Assembly (NCBI GenBank): GCA_963769435.1
Contig: CAVYLN010000002.1
Span: 1,612,001 to 1,676,000 of the forward strand
From: JADKAV01 sp963769435
GTDB taxonomy: Bacteria; Actinomycetota; Actinomycetes; S36-B12; UBA10799
Reading direction: 5' to 3'
DNA length: 64,000 nucleotides
Made by a program: the position numbers and the translations under genes. The notes under the pieces were generated by a model. The model was not told the origin of the DNA. It did no database searches and was given only the letters and a program-made list of their open reading frames with translations. The first letter of the stretch is position 1. Each line of letters begins with the position of its first letter. Shown in pieces: positions 34,681-44,106 of this stretch.

Positions 34681-35064
34681 TCAGCCCGGCAGTCGCATCC
34701 TCGACCAGGCCACCAGCGTCAACAGCAAGCCCAGCGCGAAGATGAGGGGCTGCAGGAAGAAGAAGGGGATGAAGAAGAACTGCACCAGGATCCACGCCAT
34801 GACGCCGATCCCGAAGGCGAAGGTCAGCGAGTCGGCCCAGCGGTTCCCGGCCACGTGCAGCCCGAGCAGGCCGAAAGAAGGGATTCCGATCAGGGCCATC
34901 AACAGCAACCCCGGTATCACCCAGGAGTCGAAGGGGAGGGCATCGAGCCAATCCGCCGGGAGCCCGAAGGCGTCGCGGATCAGTTGGATACCACCGTAGA
35001 AAGCCTGGATACCGAGGAATGCCAGGACCACCTCGAGAAGCCAACGTCTCTTGGTACCGGGCAC
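34681..35064 (-). CDS. Small membrane protein of unknown function
   Basis: The protein has about 127 residues from a GTG at 35064 that follows GGGAGG, or 138 from the frame start at 35097. It contains four hydrophobic helices (LLEVVLAFLGIQAFYGGIQL; SWVIPGLLLMALIGIPSFGL; LTFAFGIGVMAWILVQFFF; LQPLIFALGLLLTLVAW) and little soluble sequence. I do not recognise a family. It lies between the palindromic repeats and tRNA-Ala, so it may be a lineage-specific envelope protein. Confidence 0.6.
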   Translation of the reverse strand: MPGTKRRWLLEVVLAFLGIQAFYGGIQLIRDAFGLPADWLDALPFDSWVIPGLLLMALIGIPSFGLLGLHVAGNRWADSLTFAFGIGVMAWILVQFFFIPFFFLQPLIFALGLLLTLVAWSRMRLPG

Positions 35065-35125
35065 TGCTGCCTCCCACGGCTGGAAAGAGGGCACCACCCA
35101 CCCACGTGGTGGGTCTGCCTCCGCG

Positions 35126-35198
35126 TGGAGACGAGGGGACTTGAACCCCTAACCCCCGCCTTGCAAAGGCGGTGCTCTGCCAGTTGAGCTACGTCCCC
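35126..35198 (-). tRNA. tRNA-Ala (anticodon UGC)
   Basis: On the minus strand the cloverleaf is complete: acceptor GGGGACG pairing with CGTCTCC, D arm GCTC...GAGC, anticodon loop CTTTGCAAG with anticodon TGC, T arm with GGTTCAAGTC. The discriminator is A and CCA is not encoded. tRNA-Ala and tRNA-Ile downstream of gyrA is the common actinobacterial arrangement. Confidence 0.97.
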
Positions 35199-35208
35199 GA
35201 GGGGAGTA

Positions 35209-35334
35209 TCAGCGCAGGTCGAGGTCGCGAGTGGCCTCGTTCCACAACTCCTGCTCCGCCTGGTTCGCGGAGTACTGGCGGTAAACGGCGTAGGCTACGG
35301 CGGCAACAGCGCCGAGCAGTATCAGTTTCTTCAC
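35209..35334 (-). CDS. DLW-type mini-protein between the tRNA genes
   Basis: A GTG at 35334 opens a 41-codon frame: MKKLILLGAVAAVAYAVYRQ, then YSANQAEQELWNEATRDLDL.. It has one N-terminal membrane helix and the (D/E)LW motif followed by a charged tail, which matches the DLW-39 family of about 40-residue proteins found at this gyrA/tRNA position in actinobacteria. Here the motif is ELW instead of DLW. Its function is unknown. Confidence 0.75.
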   Translation of the reverse strand: MKKLILLGAVAAVAYAVYRQYSANQAEQELWNEATRDLDLR

Positions 35335-35335
35335 G

Positions 35336-35410
35336 TGCGCCTACCTGGACTTGAACCAGGGACCTCTTCGTTATCAGCGAAGCGCTCTAACCGAGCTGAG
35401 CTATAGGCGC
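35336..35410 (-). tRNA. tRNA-Ile (anticodon GAU)
   Basis: The minus-strand sequence starts GCGCCTATAGCTCAGCTCGG and has an anticodon stem CTTCG/CGAAG around loop CTGATAA (anticodon GAT), a T arm CCTGGTTCAAGTCCAGG, and acceptor GCGCCTA paired with TAGGCGC. The discriminator is A and CCA is not encoded. It lies between the DUF3566 gene and the DLW-type gene. Confidence 0.97.
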
Positions 35411-35464
35411 GTGGGTTGTCACCAGGGTACCGGATGGGTTCGCCGGTCCGGTGGCGAGGAGACC

Positions 35465-35935
35465 TCAGTCCTCCGCGAGCTTGATCGACACTCCGCCGGT
35501 GACGGCCGCCGCCGCGTTGTACAACATGGCCAGCACAGCAATGAGCAAAGTGGTGACCACGACCTCCACCACGGCGAAGACCAGGCTCACCGTCAGCACG
35601 CCTGTCAAACCGAATGTGAAAGGACCCTCGGTGCCGCTCAACTCAGAGAAGGTTGTGTTGAACGAATCGAAGACCCCACTGGCCGACGCGAACAGGAACA
35701 GTAGGACAGCCGCGATGACATACATCAGGCCCAGGCCCAGTGCGAAGACGAAACCGGTCTTCATCGCACTCCACGGATCCACGCGCCGCAGTCGCAGGGA
35801 CGCAACCCGCTCACCTCGTGCGGCTTGGGCCGCCGGTGGCGCAGTCGAAGGTGTCACAACTGCCTCCATGTTCGCAGTCTCGTCGGGTCGATACGACTCC
35901 CCATCATCGCCCGTCACCGTCCGGGTCCCCGCCAT
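35465..35935 (-). CDS. DUF3566 transmembrane protein
   Basis: The 156-residue protein has a disordered N-terminus (to about 45), then VASLRLRRVDPWSAMKTGFV, a first helix, FASASGVFDSF, and a second helix near VLTVSLVFAVVEVVVTTLLI, ending GGVSIKLAED. This is the DUF3566 pattern (RLRRxDPWSxxK and a Leu-rich C-terminal GG.x.V.L) that follows gyrA in many actinobacteria. Its function is unknown. The start at 35935 overlaps the restored gyrA end by 32 bases; the ATG at 35869 is an alternative. Confidence 0.88.
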   Translation of the reverse strand: MAGTRTVTGDDGESYRPDETANMEAVVTPSTAPPAAQAARGERVASLRLRRVDPWSAMKTGFVFALGLGLMYVIAAVLLFLFASASGVFDSFNTTFSELSGTEGPFTFGLTGVLTVSLVFAVVEVVVTTLLIAVLAMLYNAAAAVTGGVSIKLAED

Positions 35936-38469
35936 CGGGGTCGCTCACGGTCGATTCCTCAGCCGCCGGCTCCGTGTCTTCGACGGGTGCCCCGCTCTCC
36001 TCGTCGTCCTCGTGCTCGGCATCTCCTGCCGACGCGGCCCGGGCGACAGCGACCAGCGTGACGTCGTCAGGGCAGTCCCATGAGGTTGACCCCCATCGTG
36101 TCGCGGCTGGTCTGCCGGATGTCCGACACAGGGGTACGGATGACGACGCCGTTGCTGGCGATCGCGAAGATCGTGTCATCCACCTCGCACACCACGGCGC
36201 CGACCAGCGAGCCGCGCTCCTGGACCAGACGCATGGCACGAACACCCAGCCCGCCCCGGCCCTTCGTGGACCACTCGTCCAGCGGGGTGCGTTTGGCGAA
36301 CCCGCCGTCGGTGACGGTCACCAGATCGTTGCCGGCGCGTACAGTGTCCATGGCCAGCAGTCGGTCGTCGCCGCGGAAGCGCATCCCGATAACACCCGAG
36401 GTCGCCCTCCCCATCGCCCGCAGGTCATCGGCACGGAACCGTGTCGACATGCCCTTGGCGGAGACCATGATCAGTTCGCCGGCATCATCGACCAGGCGCG
36501 CTGAGACGAGTTCGTCGCCCTCCTTGAGGTTGATCGCGATGAGCCCGCCGGTGCGGTTGGTGTCGTACTCGGTCAACGCAGTCTTCTTGACCAAGCCGTC
36601 CTTGGTGGCCAGCACCAGGAACGGGGCCTGTTCGTAGTCCTTCAGAGCGAGCACCCCGGCGATCTTCTCATCGGGGGCGAACGCCAGAAGGTTCGCGACG
36701 TGTTTGCCCTTCGCGTCCCGGGCGGTCTCCGGCAGCATGTAGGCCTTGGTGCGATAGACCCGGCCCATGTTCGTGAAGAACAGAATCCAGTGGTGCGTGG
36801 TGGTCACGAAGAAGTGACTCACCACATCGTCGCGCTGCAGCGTCGCCCCGCGCACTCCACGGCCGCCGCGGCGCTGCGAGCGGTACATGCCGGAATCGGT
36901 GCGTTTGGCGTAGCCGCCCTCGGTGATGCTCACCACCACGTCCCTGACCGGGATCAGGTCCTCCTCACTACCGAGGTCGTCGGCGGGCATGAACCGTGAG
37001 CGCCGCTCGTCACCATGCACTCGCACGATCTCCGCGAGTTCCTCGCTGACGATCGAACGCTGCCGGGCCGGGGTCGCCAGGATGTCCTGGTAGTCCGCGA
37101 TCAAGCGCTCGAGTTCGGCGGCCTCGTCGACGATCTTCTGCCGCTCCAGCGCGGCCAGGCGCCGCAACTGCATGTCGAGGATGGCCGTGGCCTGGATCTC
37201 GTCGACGTCGAGCAGTTCCATCAACCCGGTGCGGGCCTCGTCGACCGTCGGTGAGCGACGGATCAACGCGATCACGTCATCGAGGGCATCGAGCGCTTTG
37301 AGGTAGCCGCGCAGGATGTGGGCACGCTCCTCGGCCTTGCGCAGTCGGTACGCGGTGCGCCGTTGGATGACCTCGATCTGGTGGTCGATCCAGTGCCGTA
37401 CGAATGCGTCGAGACTCAGGGTGCGCGGAACCCCATCGACGAGCGCGAGCATGTTCGCGCCGAACGTCTCCTGCAACTGGGTGTGCCGGTAGAGCTGCGA
37501 CAGCACCACCCGTGGCTGTGCATCCCGCTTGAGCACGACCACCAGACGCTGACCGGTTCGGCTCGACGAGTCGTCGCGCAGATCGGCGATGCCGGTGACC
37601 TTGCCGGCGTCGGCGAGTTCGGCGATCTTGGCCGTCAACGTGTCCGGGTTGACCTGGTACGGCAGTTCGGTGATCACCAGGCAGGTACGGCCGCGCTCGT
37701 CCTCCTCGATGTCCACGACACCGCGCATCACGATCGAACCGCGCCCCGTCCGGTACGCGCTGTCGATCCCCGACCGCCCGACGATGTAGGCACCGGTGGG
37801 GAAGTCCGGACCCTGAATCCGTTCGATCAGCGCCTCGAGCAACTCCTCCCGCGACGCCTCCGGGTGCGCCAGGGCCCACTGGATGCCCTCGGAGACTTCG
37901 TTCAGGTTGTGCGGCGGGATGTTGGTGGCCATCCCCACCGCGATCCCGGACGATCCGTTGACCAAGAGGTTCGGGAACCTGCTGGGCAGGATCACGGGTT
38001 CCTGTGCGCGGCCGTCGAAGTTCGGCTTGAAGTCGACGGTCTCCTCGTCGATGTCCCGCACCATCTCCATGGCCAACTGCGCAAGCCTGGACTCGGTGTA
38101 CCGGTAGGCCGCGGCCGGGTCGTTGCCGGGGGAGCCGAAGTTCCCCTGTCCGGAGACCAGCGGGTAGCGCAGGGCCCAGGGCTGCACCATCCGCACCAGC
38201 GCGTCGTACACGGCGCTGTCACCGTGCGGGTGGTAGCTGCCGAGTACATCGCCGACCACCGAGGCGCACTTGAAGAAGCCGCGATCCGGTCGGTACCCGC
38301 CGTCGAACATCGCGTAGAGGATCCGACGGTGCACGGGTTTGAGGCCATCACGCACGTCCGGCAGCGCCCGCCCGACGATGACGCTCATCGCGTAGTCCAG
38401 GTAGGACTTCTGCATCTCGGCCTGGAGTTCGACCGGCTCGATGCGGTCGATGTCTGGTGTCTGTGTCAC
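35904..38469 (-). CDS. gyrA: DNA gyrase subunit A (frameshift near the 3' end)
   Basis: GyrA cuts and religates DNA in the A2B2 gyrase. The N-terminal half has the quinolone-determining region HPHGDSAVYDALVRM (Ser85 and Asp89, the drug-sensitive type) and the catalytic Tyr124 in AAAYRYTESRLA. The C-terminal beta-propeller follows, with a GyrA-box-like QRRGGRGVRGA. The frame from 38469 stops at 36067 after NLMGLP. Skipping one base at 36069 continues the family-typical DDVTLVAVARAASAGDAE and an acidic tail to 35904, so the corrected protein is about 854 residues. Confidence 0.95.
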
Positions 38470-38478
38470 AGGGATCCC

Positions 38479-40436
38479 TTAGATGTCGAGGAAACGTACG
38501 TCTTTGGCGTTGCGCTGGATGAACTTCCTACGGCTCTCCACGTCCTCGCCCATGAGCATGCTGAACACGTCGTCTGCCAGCGCGGCGTCCTCCAGGGTGA
38601 CCTGCAGCAGGATCCGGCGATCCGGGTCCATCGTGGTCTCCCACAGTTCGTTGGCGTTCATCTCACCGAGGCCCTTGAACCGCTGGATGAACCCCTCCTT
38701 GGGGAACTTCTTGCCGGCTTCCTTGCCCGCCTCGACGAGGGCGTCACGTTCCTGGTCGCTGTAGGCGTACTCGTGGGCCTCCTTGCCGCTCCACTTGAGC
38801 AGGTACAGCGGCGGCTGAGCCAGATACACGTGACCCTCGATGATCAGGGGCCGCATGAATCGGAACAACAACGTGAGCAGCAGCGTGCGGATGTGCTGGC
38901 CGTCCACATCTGCGTCGGCCATCAGCACGAGCTTGTGATACCTGAGTTTGTTCAGGTCGAACTCCTCCTGGATGCCGGTCCCGAGTGCGGAGATCATCGC
39001 CTGCACCTCGGTGTTGGCCAGGACCCGGTCCAGCCTCGCCTTCTCGACGTTGAGGATCTTCCCGCGGATCGGCAGGATCGCCTGCGTGGAGGGGTTGCGG
39101 CCGCTGCGGGCCGAACCGCCTGCCGAGTCGCCCTCGACGACGAACAACTCACAGTCCTCGGGGTTGGTCGACGAGCAGTCGATCAGCTTTCCCGGCAGGC
39201 CGCCGCCACCGAGCAGGCCCTTACGGTTACGCGCCAGGTCCCGCGCTTTGCGAGCGGCCACCCGCGCCACGGACGCCGACACCGCCTTGCGGGCGATCTC
39301 CTTGCCCTCGGCCGGGTTCTTCTCGAACCACTCCCCGAGTTGGTCGTTCACCAAGCGCTGCACGAACGTCTTGGCCTCGGTGTTGCCGAGTTTGGTCTTG
39401 GTCTGACCCTCGAACTGCGGCTCCCGTAGTTTCACGCTGACGATCGCGGTCAGACCCTCCCGGATGTCGTCACCGGTCAGGTTGGCGTCCTTGTCCTTGA
39501 GGATCCCCCAGTCCCGCGAGAACTTGTTCATCAACGTGGTCAGCGCCGCCCGATAGCCCTCCTCGTGGGTGCCACCCTCCGTGGTGTTGATCGTGTTCGC
39601 GAACGTGTACACGGATTCGCTGAAGCCCTGGTTCCACTGCATCGCAACTTCGGCGCTGATCCCCTTGCCGAGATCCTCGCTCTCGAACTCGATCACCGAC
39701 TGGTGGCTCGGGCCCTTGGTCGCGTTGAGGTGGCGCACGAAGTCCGCGATACCACCCGCGTAGCAGTAGCGACACCGCCCTCGCGTCCGCATCCTCGTCC
39801 TCGTCCTCGGCGGGTCGCACCCGCTCGTCGGTGAGATTGATGGTGAGTCCCCGGTTGAGGAACGCCATCTCCTGGAAGCGGCGAGAGAGCGTCTCGAAGT
39901 CGTAGTGGATGGTCTCGAAGATGTTGTCATCGGCCCAGAAGACGACCTCGGTACCGGTGTCGGAGACCTCCGGACCTCGCTGCAGAGGGGCCATCGGCAC
40001 CCCGTGGCGATAGCTCTGCGTCCATTCGTGACCGTCGCGATGGATCAACACGTCGACCTGGCGTCGACAGCGCGTTGACGACCGAAACGCCGACTCCGTG
40101 CAGACCACCCGACACCGAGTAGCCGCCGCCCCCGAACTTGCCGCCCGCGTGCAGCACGGTGAGCACGACCTCGACGGCCGGCTTCTTCTCCACGGGGTGC
40201 TCATCGACCGGGATACCGCGGCCGTTGTCGACGACCCGTACCCCACCATCGGCCAGAAGGGTGACGTCGATTGTGTCGCAGTGACCGGCCAATGCTTCGT
40301 CGACGGCGTTGTCGACGACCTCGTACACCAAGTGGTGGAGACCTCGTTCCCCTGTCGATCCGATGTACATACCGGGCCTTTTGCGTACTGCCTCCAAGCC
40401 CTCGAGAACCTGGATATCGCTGGCGTCGTACGACAC
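38479..40436 (-). CDS. gyrB: DNA gyrase subunit B (two frameshifts)
   Basis: GyrB supplies ATP hydrolysis for supercoiling. Three frames join. Frame A has VLEGLEAVRKRPGMYIGSTG, VDNAVDEALAGHCD and DNGRGIPVDEHP (GHKL ATP site). Frame B, after an extra base at about 40061, has VDVLIHRDGHEWTQSY. Frame C, after an extra base at about 39769, has CYAGGIADFVRHLNATKG, the TOPRIM motifs CELFVVEGDSAGGSA and VLMADADVDGQHI, and IQRFKGLGEMNANELWETT. The corrected length is about 652 residues, normal for actinobacteria. The start is the GTG at 40436. The stretch 40437-40687 upstream has no gene; TAAGAT on the minus strand near 40535 may be a promoter -10 element. Confidence 0.95.
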
Positions 40437-40687
40437 TCGACAGCCCCTTTCGCCGGGGATGGTCCCGGATTCATCGATCGCGCGAAAACGGCCTCAATCT
40501 GAGCCAGACACGCCTACTAAGGTCTATCTTACCCGGCAATGAGGACGACCCCAGGCCTTTGCACAGGGTTTAGGGCATTTCTGAGCGCCCGAGCACCAAG
40601 TCAGGCATCCCCCCACTCATCTGGGTCAGTAGCCATCTTCACCCACCAACCCATGAGGTGCGGCCCGTCCTGACACCCCCTGCGGGA

Positions 40688-41185
40688 TCAGCCGTACGTG
40701 TCTCGCGGGCCACGCCCCTTCACCCGCAGCTTTCCGCGGGGCCGCGGGCCCACGTCCGGGCCGAGCACGGTGATGTCGGAAACGATGCCGCCGGGAATCT
40801 CCCCCTGCAGGCGCTTGCGCAGTTGCCCCGACAGCATGCGCACCTGCGTGGCCCATGCAGTGCTGTCCGCCCGCAGGGTCAAGCGACCAGTGCTGCGGTC
40901 GAACGCCTCAGGTCGCACATGTTCGGCGAGCGTGGGTCCGACCAGCGACACCCACTCCCCCCAGATCTTTCCGATGGCGGTCGCCGCCTGCCACCCCCGA
41001 TCGGTCACCAGCGACACGAGGGCATCCGCGACCGTGGCCGGATCGCGATCATCCGGCCGTGCCGAAGTGTATGTGGGTTCGCGCTTGGCCGACGAGTGGG
41101 ACGACGGCACGGAACGTGCCGCCTGCCGCGCCCGCGCGAGAACGCGGTTGGCGAGGTCACTGATCGCCTCGTCGGTCACACTCAC
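40688..41185 (-). CDS. dciA: DciA-type replicative helicase operator (DUF721)
   Basis: The 165-residue protein has a variable N-terminus and a DUF721 core from about residue 50: AIGKIWGEWVSLVGPTLAEH, VRPEAFDRSTGRLTLRADST, WATQVRMLSGQLRKRLQGEI. DciA helps load the DnaB helicase in bacteria lacking DnaC or DnaI. The position between recF and gyrB is the standard one in actinobacteria. The ATG or GTG at 41185 gives full length. Confidence 0.88.
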   Translation of the reverse strand: MSVTDEAISDLANRVLARARQAARSVPSSHSSAKREPTYTSARPDDRDPATVADALVSLVTDRGWQAATAIGKIWGEWVSLVGPTLAEHVRPEAFDRSTGRLTLRADSTAWATQVRMLSGQLRKRLQGEIPGGIVSDITVLGPDVGPRPRGKLRVKGRGPRDTYG

Positions 41186-41222
41186 CCCTCCGCCTCTCCC
41201 CCGCCGAGCCTACGTGCAATCG

Positions 41223-42362
41223 TCACGTCTCACGACTCACTGCCGCGACCGATCCGCTGTCTACAGAGAATCTAACCCCGCGCACCCCATCTGGGACGTC
41301 ACCCGACACGGCCGCCGTGATCAGAACCTGTCCGGGTGCGTCGCTGGCGAACTCCGCCAGGCGTGCCCGCCGCTGGTGGTCGAGTTCGGCGAACACGTCG
41401 TCCAGGATCAGCACCGGGTCCCCGGACGCTCCGTCTCGGAGCACCTCGTAACTCGCGAGGCGCAGGGCCAGAGCCAGTGACCACGACTCGCCGTGCGACG
41501 CGTACCCCCGTGCCGGGAGCCCGTTGAGTGTCATCTCCACCTCGTCGCGGTGAGGACCCACCACCGTCACCGCCCGCGCGAATTCCTCGGCCCGGACCTC
41601 CTGCAGCGTCTCGCGCAGGGCCGCGGCGAACTCGTCTGCCGTTCGGGCGCCCTGGATCCGCGCAGGAACGTACGCAAGGCCGACATCGTTACGCACGGCC
41701 GCGACCCGCGCGTAGGCCCGGGCTGTCGGTTCCATGATGCTCTCCAGGACGTTGACGCGGCCGGCCATGACATCGGCTCCGAACGTGACCAACCGGTTGT
41801 CCCATACCTCGAGAGTGCTGCGCAGAGTCTCCCGCTCGTCCCTGCTGGACGACTTGGCGGCGGACCGCAACAACGAGTTGCGTTGCCGAAGGGTCTTCTC
41901 GTAGTCCGACAGAACCCCCGCGTAGCGAGGGGAGGACTGCACCAGGAGGTGATCGAGGAAACGCCGCCGCGCCGCCGGGTCACCTTTGACCAGACCCAGG
42001 TCCTCGGGCGCGAACATCACGGCACGTATCAGACCCATCGCGTCCCGCACCCGCTTGACCGGTGCCCGGTTCACTTGCAGTCTGTTGGCCCGGCCGGGGT
42101 TGATCTGCACGTCGAGCCCCACCGACCGGGCGTCGTGCTGGATCATGCTGCGGATCACGGCGTGGTCGGCGCCGGCCCGGACCAGGGCGGTGTCAGTGGC
42201 GACACGGTGGCTGGTGAAGGTTGCCAGGTATGCGACGGCCTCCACGATATTCGTCTTGCCCTGGCCGTTGGGACCGACGAGTACGTTGATCCCCGGGTCG
42301 AAATCAACCTGCAACTGCTGGTAATTGCGGAAGTCGGTCAGTTCGAGGCGGGAGACCCTCAC
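41223..42362 (-). CDS. recF: DNA replication and repair protein RecF
   Basis: The 379-residue ABC-type ATPase binds gapped DNA and aids RecA loading. Walker A is GPNGQGKTN at residues 30-37 (INVLVGPNGQGKTNIVEAVA), the signature region is ASHGESWSLALALRLASYEV, and Walker B is PVLILDDVFAELDHQRRARL. The N-terminus VSRLELTDFRNYQ is typical. Its start overlaps the dnaN stop by 4 bases, so dnaN-recF is one unit. Confidence 0.95.
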   Translation of the reverse strand: MRVSRLELTDFRNYQQLQVDFDPGINVLVGPNGQGKTNIVEAVAYLATFTSHRVATDTALVRAGADHAVIRSMIQHDARSVGLDVQINPGRANRLQVNRAPVKRVRDAMGLIRAVMFAPEDLGLVKGDPAARRRFLDHLLVQSSPRYAGVLSDYEKTLRQRNSLLRSAAKSSSRDERETLRSTLEVWDNRLVTFGADVMAGRVNVLESIMEPTARAYARVAAVRNDVGLAYVPARIQGARTADEFAAALRETLQEVRAEEFARAVTVVGPHRDEVEMTLNGLPARGYASHGESWSLALALRLASYEVLRDGASGDPVLILDDVFAELDHQRRARLAEFASDAPGQVLITAAVSGDVPDGVRGVRFSVDSGSVAAVSRET

Positions 42363-43486
42363 CGGTTGAGGCGCACCGGCATCAACAGGTAGCGGAACAC
42401 CTCGCCGGCACCCTCCGGGTCGATCCCGGTCAGGACCGCCGCCTTCTCCGAGGACTGCAGGCTCAACCGGGCGGTCGGTTCACTGAGACCCGCCAGACCA
42501 TCGGCGAGGAAGCGTGGGTTGAATGCCACATCAAGGCTCTCCCCCTGCAGCGTGCATCCGATGGTCTCGGTCGCCGTCGCTTCGTCCCCGGTCCCCGCGC
42601 GCAGGACCAGCTCGTCGGAGGAGAACACAAGTCTCACGGCCGAGTCCTGGTGCAGTACCAGACTGACGCGTTTGAGTGCTTCCTTGAGCGCGGCGACCTC
42701 GATCTCCGGCTGGCTGACGAACTGGGTGGGAAGCAAGGAGCGGAACTTCGGGAATCCGGCGGAGTCCATGAGCCGCAGACCTGTCTGCCGAGTGCTGGCG
42801 GTCAGCGAGATCGAGGTGTCGGAGTCCCCGAGATGGACATTCACATCGCCGGCGTCTGCGAAGGCCTTCGTGGCCTCCACAAGTTCGCGGCCCGGAACGG
42901 TCACGGCCATCGGAGCCTCGATCGCCAGCGGCCTCCAGGCGAGCTCGCGAACGGCCAGCCGATATCGGTCGGTGGCTGCCAGCGTGAGGTGACCGTCGGG
43001 CTCGATCTCCATCCTGATGCCGGCATACGCGTGATTGCGATCGTCCGGAGAGGCTGAGGCGACCGCCACCTGCGCCACTGCCGAGGCGAAAGTCGCAGCG
43101 TCGACACTTCCCACTGCGTCCGGCAGTGACGGCAGCGGCGGGTACTCCTCACCGGGCAGTGTCGGCAGCAGGAACGAAGACGCGCCACAGGTCACCTCGA
43201 CGCGCCCGGAGGTCTGCAGTGCGAAACTCACCGGTTGTGCGGGCAGCGAACGGGCGATCTCGACCAGCAACCGCCCGCTGATGAGGGCCGTGCCGGGTTC
43301 TCCGACCACGGCGTCCGCCGTGTTGTGCGACCAGGTGTCCTGGGTCGTGGTCGTGAAGGAAACCCCGTTGTCGTCTGCCTCCACCAGCACCCCGGCCAGG
43401 GCGGCGAACGGAACCCGCGACGGCAACGTGCGGGAAACCCACGTCACGGCGTCGGCCAGCACGTCTCTCTCGATGCGAAACTTCAC
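42359..43486 (-). CDS. dnaN: DNA polymerase III sliding clamp (beta subunit)
   Basis: The 375-residue clamp consists of three similar domains. Conserved pieces are KFRIERDVLADAVTWVSRTL, FALQTSGRVEVTCGASSF, YAGIRMEIEPDGHLTLAATD (with DRYRLAVREL) and the C-terminal EVFRYLLMPVRL that ends the clamp. The start is the GTG at 43486, preceded by AAGGAGG; an ATG at 43507 lies ahead of that ribosome-binding site and is rejected. It lies immediately downstream of the oriC spacer. Confidence 0.96.
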   Translation of the reverse strand: MKFRIERDVLADAVTWVSRTLPSRVPFAALAGVLVEADDNGVSFTTTTQDTWSHNTADAVVGEPGTALISGRLLVEIARSLPAQPVSFALQTSGRVEVTCGASSFLLPTLPGEEYPPLPSLPDAVGSVDAATFASAVAQVAVASASPDDRNHAYAGIRMEIEPDGHLTLAATDRYRLAVRELAWRPLAIEAPMAVTVPGRELVEATKAFADAGDVNVHLGDSDTSISLTASTRQTGLRLMDSAGFPKFRSLLPTQFVSQPEIEVAALKEALKRVSLVLHQDSAVRLVFSSDELVLRAGTGDEATATETIGCTLQGESLDVAFNPRFLADGLAGLSEPTARLSLQSSEKAAVLTGIDPEGAGEVFRYLLMPVRLNR

Positions 43487-44106
43487 AGTTTCCTCCTTGT
43501 CAGGCATGGTGTCACGACGATCTGTCCTGCAGACACATTTCCTGGTATTCGGTGCAGTTTGCCCTGAGGTGGATTCTCCACAGGCGGGAGGTCCGAGTCC
43601 TGGGTGTTCATCTTTCTGGAATCTATAAGTCTCGTAGACGTAGTAGGCCCTGTTGACAGTGTGGACAACCGACCGAAAGTCCTGATGGGCAGTGGGTAAT
43701 TACATCGCACAGGATGCTGTGGAGGTCGCTGCGTGACGTGGGCGCCCTTGTGGACGCCCGTCTGTACGCACACACTCCTTCACAGTCACCGGGCTTGTTA
43801 TCCACCGGAGACCTCGCTGTGACCCGGTGATTCGCAGACGTGGTGCACAGCCGATCAACAGGTGATCAGGTACCGAACGTGACGACACGCCCGCGTCGGT
43901 GGCACAACGTGATTGCAGCGCCTCTTCCAGGCGAGCGTGAGAGCGCCTGCCGAGCGGAACGGGTCGGCCCGGTGACAGGCGGTTTGTCGAGAGGTTCAGA
44001 TCAACCGAAAGGTGGATAACCCGCCAGTTATCCACAGGGTTTCCACCAGGTGGGGATACAGAGTGTGACGGAGTTAACATTCCACTTACGGAAAGTAACG
44101 AATGTG
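43487..44106. other. oriC: Chromosomal replication origin (oriC) between dnaA and dnaN
   Basis: The 620-base gene-free spacer holds DnaA boxes: a perfect TTATCCACA at 44028-44036, a perfect TTGTCCACA on the minus strand at 43660-43668, and one-mismatch copies at 43574-43582, 43798-43806 and 44011-44019 (minus). More degenerate copies exist (for example 43749-43757). Relatively AT-rich patches occur at 43610-43640 and 44070-44110. Position between dnaA and dnaN is the standard site of oriC in actinobacteria. Confidence 0.9.

Noticed and set aside
37318..39429. 703-codon open frame on the plus strand
   Set aside because: It is antisense to gyrA and gyrB, which are certain; long antisense frames are expected in high-GC DNA.
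40437..40687. A hidden gene in the gyrB upstream spacer
   Set aside because: Short frames on either strand have no family match or ribosome-binding site; only a possible promoter was seen.
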